From assembly GCA_028682985.1 (NCBI GenBank), contig JAJRAE010000132.1:1-9264 (forward strand): DNA of 9,264 bases, given 5' to 3'. Origin of the DNA: Methanobacterium sp. (GTDB lineage: Archaea > Methanobacteriota > Methanobacteria > Methanobacteriales > Methanobacteriaceae). A model generated the notes under the pieces. It saw nothing but the letters and a program-made list of their open reading frames with translations. It did no database searches and had not been told where the DNA came from. Of this stretch, positions 6,200 to 9,264 are shown one piece after another (position 1 is the stretch's first letter; every line of letters begins with the position of its first letter). The position numbers and the translations under genes were made by a program.

Positions 6200-7324
6200 A
6201 TGAAATTCGCATGGGTAATGGCAGAAGGTATGGACTGGAATAGTAAAAAAGGATTTATAACTACCTCACTGGAATCTGGAATCGACCATATTGTGGACTT
6301 CACAGATATGGGCAATATAAGAAGACTGGGAAACGTAAAACTCATCTCTGATATGGAAGGTTCAGACATAGTTATGGTGGGAAGGAATGGAGAGGGAGAT
6401 GGAACTCTACCATTACCAGAAAATCTATCCGAATCCAAAGATCTATCCAATATTAAAAGGATTAAAGGAAAAGAAAAAGCTGTTGCTGCTTATGTGGAGA
6501 TCACCAGTAAAAACCATGAGAAACTGGCTTCCTTACTGGGCAAATATGCAGACTACCTGATTTTAATGGGTAAGGACTGGAAGGTTATTCCCCTGGAAAA
6601 TATCATAGCTGAACTACAGAAAGAAGATGTGAAACTGGTAGCCGCAGTTGCAGATTATGAAGAAGCTAAACTGGCCCTGGAAACCCTGGAATACGGTACT
6701 GACGGGGTTCTTTTATGTCCCCAGGAGATATCCCAGATAAAGAAAGTGGCTGAACTGGTGGACCAGATAGACTCAGAAAATTATCAGCTTAAAGCAGCTA
6801 CAGTTACCAGGGTAGAACCTGTTGGTTCCGGAGACCGGGTTTGTGTAGACACCTGCTCTATAATGGGAATGGGGGAGGGTATGCTTATTGGTTCATACTC
6901 CAAGGGCTTGTTCCTGGTGCACAGTGAATCCATGGAAAGTGAGTATGTAGCATCCAGACCATTCCGGGTTAATGCCGGTCCAGTACATGCCTATATCATG
7001 ACTCCGGGTAATAAAACTAAGTACCTCTCTGAGATTGAGACAGGAGATGAAGTTTTAAGTGTAGATAAGAAAGGTAACTCTAAAAGTGTTATTGTAGGAA
7101 GGGTTAAAATAGAAAAAAGACCCTTAATGCTGGTTGAAGCAGAATATGAAGATATAACTCTACGTACTTTACTTCAAAATGCGGAAACCATTAAGCTGGT
7201 TAAAGAAGATGGTGTACCTGTCTCTGTCGCTGATTTAAAGGTGGGTGATAAGGTTATGGTCTACCTGGACCCGGATGCCCGACATTTTGGAATGGCTATC
7301 GAGGAAACCATAATCGAAAAATAA
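6200..7324 (+). CDS. aroB': 3-dehydroquinate synthase II (archaeal, NAD-dependent)
   Basis: Oxidative deamination and cyclisation of ADH to 3-dehydroquinate with NAD+ (EC 1.4.1.24), the step after aroA'. The 374-aa protein has the family's typical start (MKFAWVMAEGMDWNSKKGFI), the central stretch CVDTCSIMGMGEGMLIGSYS (215-234) and the block VASRPFRVNAGPVHAYIMTP (250-269). Then comes a beta-rich C-terminal domain with TGDEVLSVD (281-289) and VGDKVMVYLD (348-357). There is no signal peptide or membrane segment. It lies 85 nt after aroA' with no T-tract between them, so the two are probably one transcript. The ATG follows an AAGGT SD (6187-6191) at 8 nt. A T8 tract closes the unit. Confidence 0.95.
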   Translation: MKFAWVMAEGMDWNSKKGFITTSLESGIDHIVDFTDMGNIRRLGNVKLISDMEGSDIVMVGRNGEGDGTLPLPENLSESKDLSNIKRIKGKEKAVAAYVEITSKNHEKLASLLGKYADYLILMGKDWKVIPLENIIAELQKEDVKLVAAVADYEEAKLALETLEYGTDGVLLCPQEISQIKKVAELVDQIDSENYQLKAATVTRVEPVGSGDRVCVDTCSIMGMGEGMLIGSYSKGLFLVHSESMESEYVASRPFRVNAGPVHAYIMTPGNKTKYLSEIETGDEVLSVDKKGNSKSVIVGRVKIEKRPLMLVEAEYEDITLRTLLQNAETIKLVKEDGVPVSVADLKVGDKVMVYLDPDARHFGMAIEETIIEK

Positions 7325-7365
7325 TCTCCTTTTTTTTATAATTTCATTATTCTATTAATTTTTAT
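7325..7365 (+). terminator. U-rich terminator after aroB'
   Basis: CTCC followed by T8 (7330-7337), and further T-rich DNA to 7365, starts right after the aroB' stop. It is the expected end of the aroA'-aroB' transcript. Confidence 0.65.
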
Positions 7366-7375
7366 TCAACACTGG

Positions 7376-7569
7376 ATGGTGTTTAAATTAGAAGATATGA
7401 AGTCGAGATCATCAACCCACAAACCCAAAGAAGAATTAATCCCGGATTTATTGGGGCAAGTCCTGTAAAAGAAAGCCAATTCCTTGGATCCTGTGTTAAA
7501 CACTTAACAGATAATCAGGATTTCAAAGAAGAATGGGAAGATAACTTCAAATTTATGAATGAAGATTAA
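7376..7569 (+). pseudogene. Small frameshifted gene of unknown function (about 64 aa if repaired)
   Basis: An ATG at 7376 opens a frame reading MVFKLEDMK. After AAG (7400-7402) this frame soon loses sense and stops at the TAA that ends GTCCTGTAA (about 7463-7465). The -1 frame carries 60 sense codons (7387-7566) with no ATG, GTG or TTG until codon 57, ending at TAA 7567-7569. That frame reads VEIINPQTQRRINPGFIGAS and later DFKEEWEDNFKFMNED, which looks like a real soluble protein. Adding one G (AAGGTCGAG in place of AAGTCGAG, near 7402) joins both into a 64-aa protein. I cannot name the family. No SD precedes the ATG; an AT-rich box near 7350 could give a leaderless mRNA. The stop is only 21 nt from thpR. 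It may be a recent mutation, a sequencing error or a frameshift site. Confidence 0.6.
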
Positions 7570-7577
7570 AATTTTGT

Positions 7578-7586
7578 GGATGTGAT
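7578..7586 (+). promoter_or_regulatory. Ribosome binding site that fixes the thpR start
   Basis: GGATGTGAT matches the archaeal GGAGGTGAT at 8 of 9 bases and ends 4 nt before the ATG at 7591. It overlaps the in-frame GTG at 7576, which is therefore unlikely to be the start. Confidence 0.7.
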
Positions 7587-7590
7587 AGTT

Positions 7591-8139
7591 ATGAGGGCAT
7601 TTCTGGCTGTGGATTTAGATAAGGAATTACATGGTAAAGTTTGCGAAGTACAGGATAGTCTTAAAGAGTCTAATGCTACGGTTAAATTTGTGGAGGAAGA
7701 AAATCTACATTTTACCTGCAAGTTCTTTGGAGATATATCCGAAAACAGGGAAAAAAGAATATCAGCATCCATAAATGATACACTTACTGATTATATTCCA
7801 TTCGAGATTAACATTAAAGGTGTCGGTGTTTTCCCTCATCCGGGATACGTCCGGGTGATTTGGTTAGGCTTGGAGAATTCCCATTATTTCTCTCAGATAA
7901 TTAAAAACCTAGATGATAAATTCTCCAATTTAGGCTTTAAGAAGGAAAAAAGTTACATTCCCCATCTTACAATAGGTCGGGTTAAAAGTGCTAAAAATAA
8001 GGACGCTCTTGTTGCTAGAATAAAAGAATTGGAAGATATAGAAATTGGATCAATGAAAGTTGATAAATTAGTATTAAAAAAGAGCGATCTAACTCCCAAA
8101 GGGCCTGTCTACAGCACAATTGAAGAATTCAAGCTTTAA
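7591..8139 (+). CDS. thpR: RNA 2',3'-cyclic phosphodiesterase (LigT/ThpR, 2H family)
   Basis: Hydrolyses RNA 2',3'-cyclic phosphate ends to 2'-phosphomonoesters; the family was first named 2'-5' RNA ligase for an activity seen in vitro (EC 3.1.4.58). It is 182 aa from the ATG at 7591, usual for the family. It starts MRAFLAVDLD, the standard LigT opening, and has both catalytic HxT motifs: HFT at residues 40-42 and HLT at 125-127 (IPHLTIGRV). It is cytosolic. It lies 21 nt after the frameshifted small gene and 50 nt before cca, all in one direction, so cotranscription is likely. Both thpR and cca act on RNA 3' ends, which fits a functional link, though the native substrate in archaea is not settled. 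Confidence 0.93.
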   Translation: MRAFLAVDLDKELHGKVCEVQDSLKESNATVKFVEEENLHFTCKFFGDISENREKRISASINDTLTDYIPFEINIKGVGVFPHPGYVRVIWLGLENSHYFSQIIKNLDDKFSNLGFKKEKSYIPHLTIGRVKSAKNKDALVARIKELEDIEIGSMKVDKLVLKKSDLTPKGPVYSTIEEFKL

Positions 8140-8189
8140 ACTAAAAACACATTAGAGAAAAATTTTTTCTTAACTTTATTAGGTGAATT

Positions 8190-9264
8190 ATGAATAACAA
8201 GGATTATCAGGAAATTTTAAAGGAAATAAAACCAGGAACAGATGAGATAAATTTAATCAAAAAATTAGCATCAAATTTAATCAAATCAATAAATAACACT
8301 GCATTAGAACAGGGTATAGATGCTCAGGCGGTTCTTGTTGGATCAGTGGCTAAGGGAACCTGGCTATCTGGGAAAGCAGATGTTGATATATTTATAAAAT
8401 TTCCATTGAACACACCAGAAGATACTCTTAAAAAGGATGGAGTGTTCCTGGGCCGAAAATGTATAGAAGATATGAATGGAACCTTTGAATTCCGATATGC
8501 ATCACATCCTTATATAACCGGTTTAATAAAGGGTTTTGAAATAGATTTTGTACCGTGCTACGATATCAAGAGGACTAAAAAGATCAAATCTGCAGTAGAC
8601 CGCACCATACCTCACACCCAGTACGTTAAAAAACACTTGAAAGCAGAAGAGGCAGATGAAGTTCTGCTCCTCAAATGTTTTATGAAAACCATAGACACCT
8701 ATGGATCTGAATTCAAGGTGGGTGGATTTGCCGGTTACCTATGTGAATTACTGGTACTTCATTATAAAACCTTCCTCAGGGTCCTGGAAAGTGCTTCAGA
8801 TGATTGGAAGCCCGGCTACAGTATTGATCTAGCTGGGTATGGAACAACCGAAAATTTTAAAGAACCATTAATCGTGGTGGACCCTGTTGATCCAGATAGG
8901 AACGTGGCTGCTGCTTTGACTTTGGAGAAGATGTCAGAATTTATAGCAGCCTCCCGTCATTTCCTGAAAACAAAATCCATATCCTATTTTAAACCAAATC
9001 CCATAAATATCAATTTAAATAAGATTAAAGATTTATTTAAAGGTAGAGGTACTAAAACACTCATCATATCATTCAAAGCGCCGGATATACCTGCTGATGC
9101 GCTTTATCCACAGATCAATAAAACCACCAATTCCACCCGGAAACTGGTGAATAAAAATGGCTTTATATTATATGACAGCGCATCCTGGACTGATGAAAAA
9201 GAGAAGATAGTTATATTACTGGAATTTGAGGTCTGGAAGCTCCCCCGGATAAGAAAACACCACG
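8190..9264 (+). CDS. cca: CCA-adding enzyme, archaeal class I (partial, C-terminus cut)
   Basis: Adds or repairs the 3'-terminal CCA of tRNA from CTP and ATP without a nucleic acid template. I translated 358 codons up to the window end; the family is about 440-460 aa, so the tail is missing. The nucleotidyltransferase motif GSVAKGTWLSGKADVDIFIK is at residues 51-70 with metal ligands D64 and D66; the third carboxylate is D119 in FEIDFVP. RYASHPYI (102-109) and the central-domain block YGSEFKVGGFAGYLCELL are class I landmarks, followed by the tail-domain strand DIPADALYPQI. The first ligand is Asp, where the Archaeoglobus enzyme, as I recall, has Glu. The ATG follows TTAGGTGA (8179-8186) at 3 nt. 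The upstream 50 nt hold a T6 tract (8163-8168), so a separate promoter or attenuation is possible. Confidence 0.94.
   Translation, partial: MNNKDYQEILKEIKPGTDEINLIKKLASNLIKSINNTALEQGIDAQAVLVGSVAKGTWLSGKADVDIFIKFPLNTPEDTLKKDGVFLGRKCIEDMNGTFEFRYASHPYITGLIKGFEIDFVPCYDIKRTKKIKSAVDRTIPHTQYVKKHLKAEEADEVLLLKCFMKTIDTYGSEFKVGGFAGYLCELLVLHYKTFLRVLESASDDWKPGYSIDLAGYGTTENFKEPLIVVDPVDPDRNVAAALTLEKMSEFIAASRHFLKTKSISYFKPNPININLNKIKDLFKGRGTKTLIISFKAPDIPADALYPQINKTTNSTRKLVNKNGFILYDSASWTDEKEKIVILLEFEVWKLPRIRKHH

Noticed and set aside
8156..8170. 15-nt palindrome AGAAAAATTTTTTCT before cca
   Set aside because: It is an A-tract followed by a T-tract and expected by chance; it cannot form a hairpin with a one-base loop. 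The T6 may matter for transcription but this is not a defined site.

Overview
The window looks like part of a methanogen chromosome from the order Methanobacteriales, probably a mesophilic Methanobacterium-type genome. The reasons are the gene set (cyclic 2,3-diphosphoglycerate synthetase, a UPF0058 protein, archaeal-type AspRS, the aroA'/aroB' route to 3-dehydroquinate, archaeal class I CCA-adding enzyme), the very AT-rich spacers with TATA-like boxes, strong GGAGG/GGTGA Shine-Dalgarno (SD) sites and plain U-tract terminators. This was judged by reading alone; no database search was run.

Layout. Bases 1-1212 hold two minus-strand genes: the N-terminal half of cpgS (cut by the window start) and, upstream of it, a UPF0058 gene. 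A divergent AT-rich region (1213-1500) separates them from plus-strand hisD (1501-2796), which is followed by aspS (3009-4322). The hisD-aspS spacer carries an imperfect hairpin and a 15-bp palindrome. A minus-strand gene for an unrecognised coiled-coil, four-helix membrane protein (4438-5055) converges on aspS, with T-tracts on both strands between them. A second divergent region (5056-5319) leads into aroA' (5320-6114) and aroB' (6200-7324), which end at a T8 tract. After that come a small reading frame that appears broken by a one-base frameshift (7376-7569), thpR (7591-8139) and the start of cca (8190 to the window end).

How the genes work together. aroA' and aroB' are consecutive steps that make 3-dehydroquinate from 6-deoxy-5-ketofructose 1-phosphate and aspartate semialdehyde, replacing the DAHP route to aromatic amino acids. 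hisD is the last step of histidine synthesis. aspS charges tRNA-Asp and, from two specificity positions, probably also tRNA-Asn. thpR and cca both act on RNA 3' ends. cpgS makes the compatible solute and phosphate store cyclic 2,3-diphosphoglycerate.

Most of the window is ordinary core metabolism and translation. The parts that deserve a second look are the frameshifted small gene before thpR, the unrecognised membrane protein, and several perfect dyads beside predicted TATA boxes or leaders. Three start codons (UPF0058, aroA', thpR) are better placed internally than at the first possible codon.
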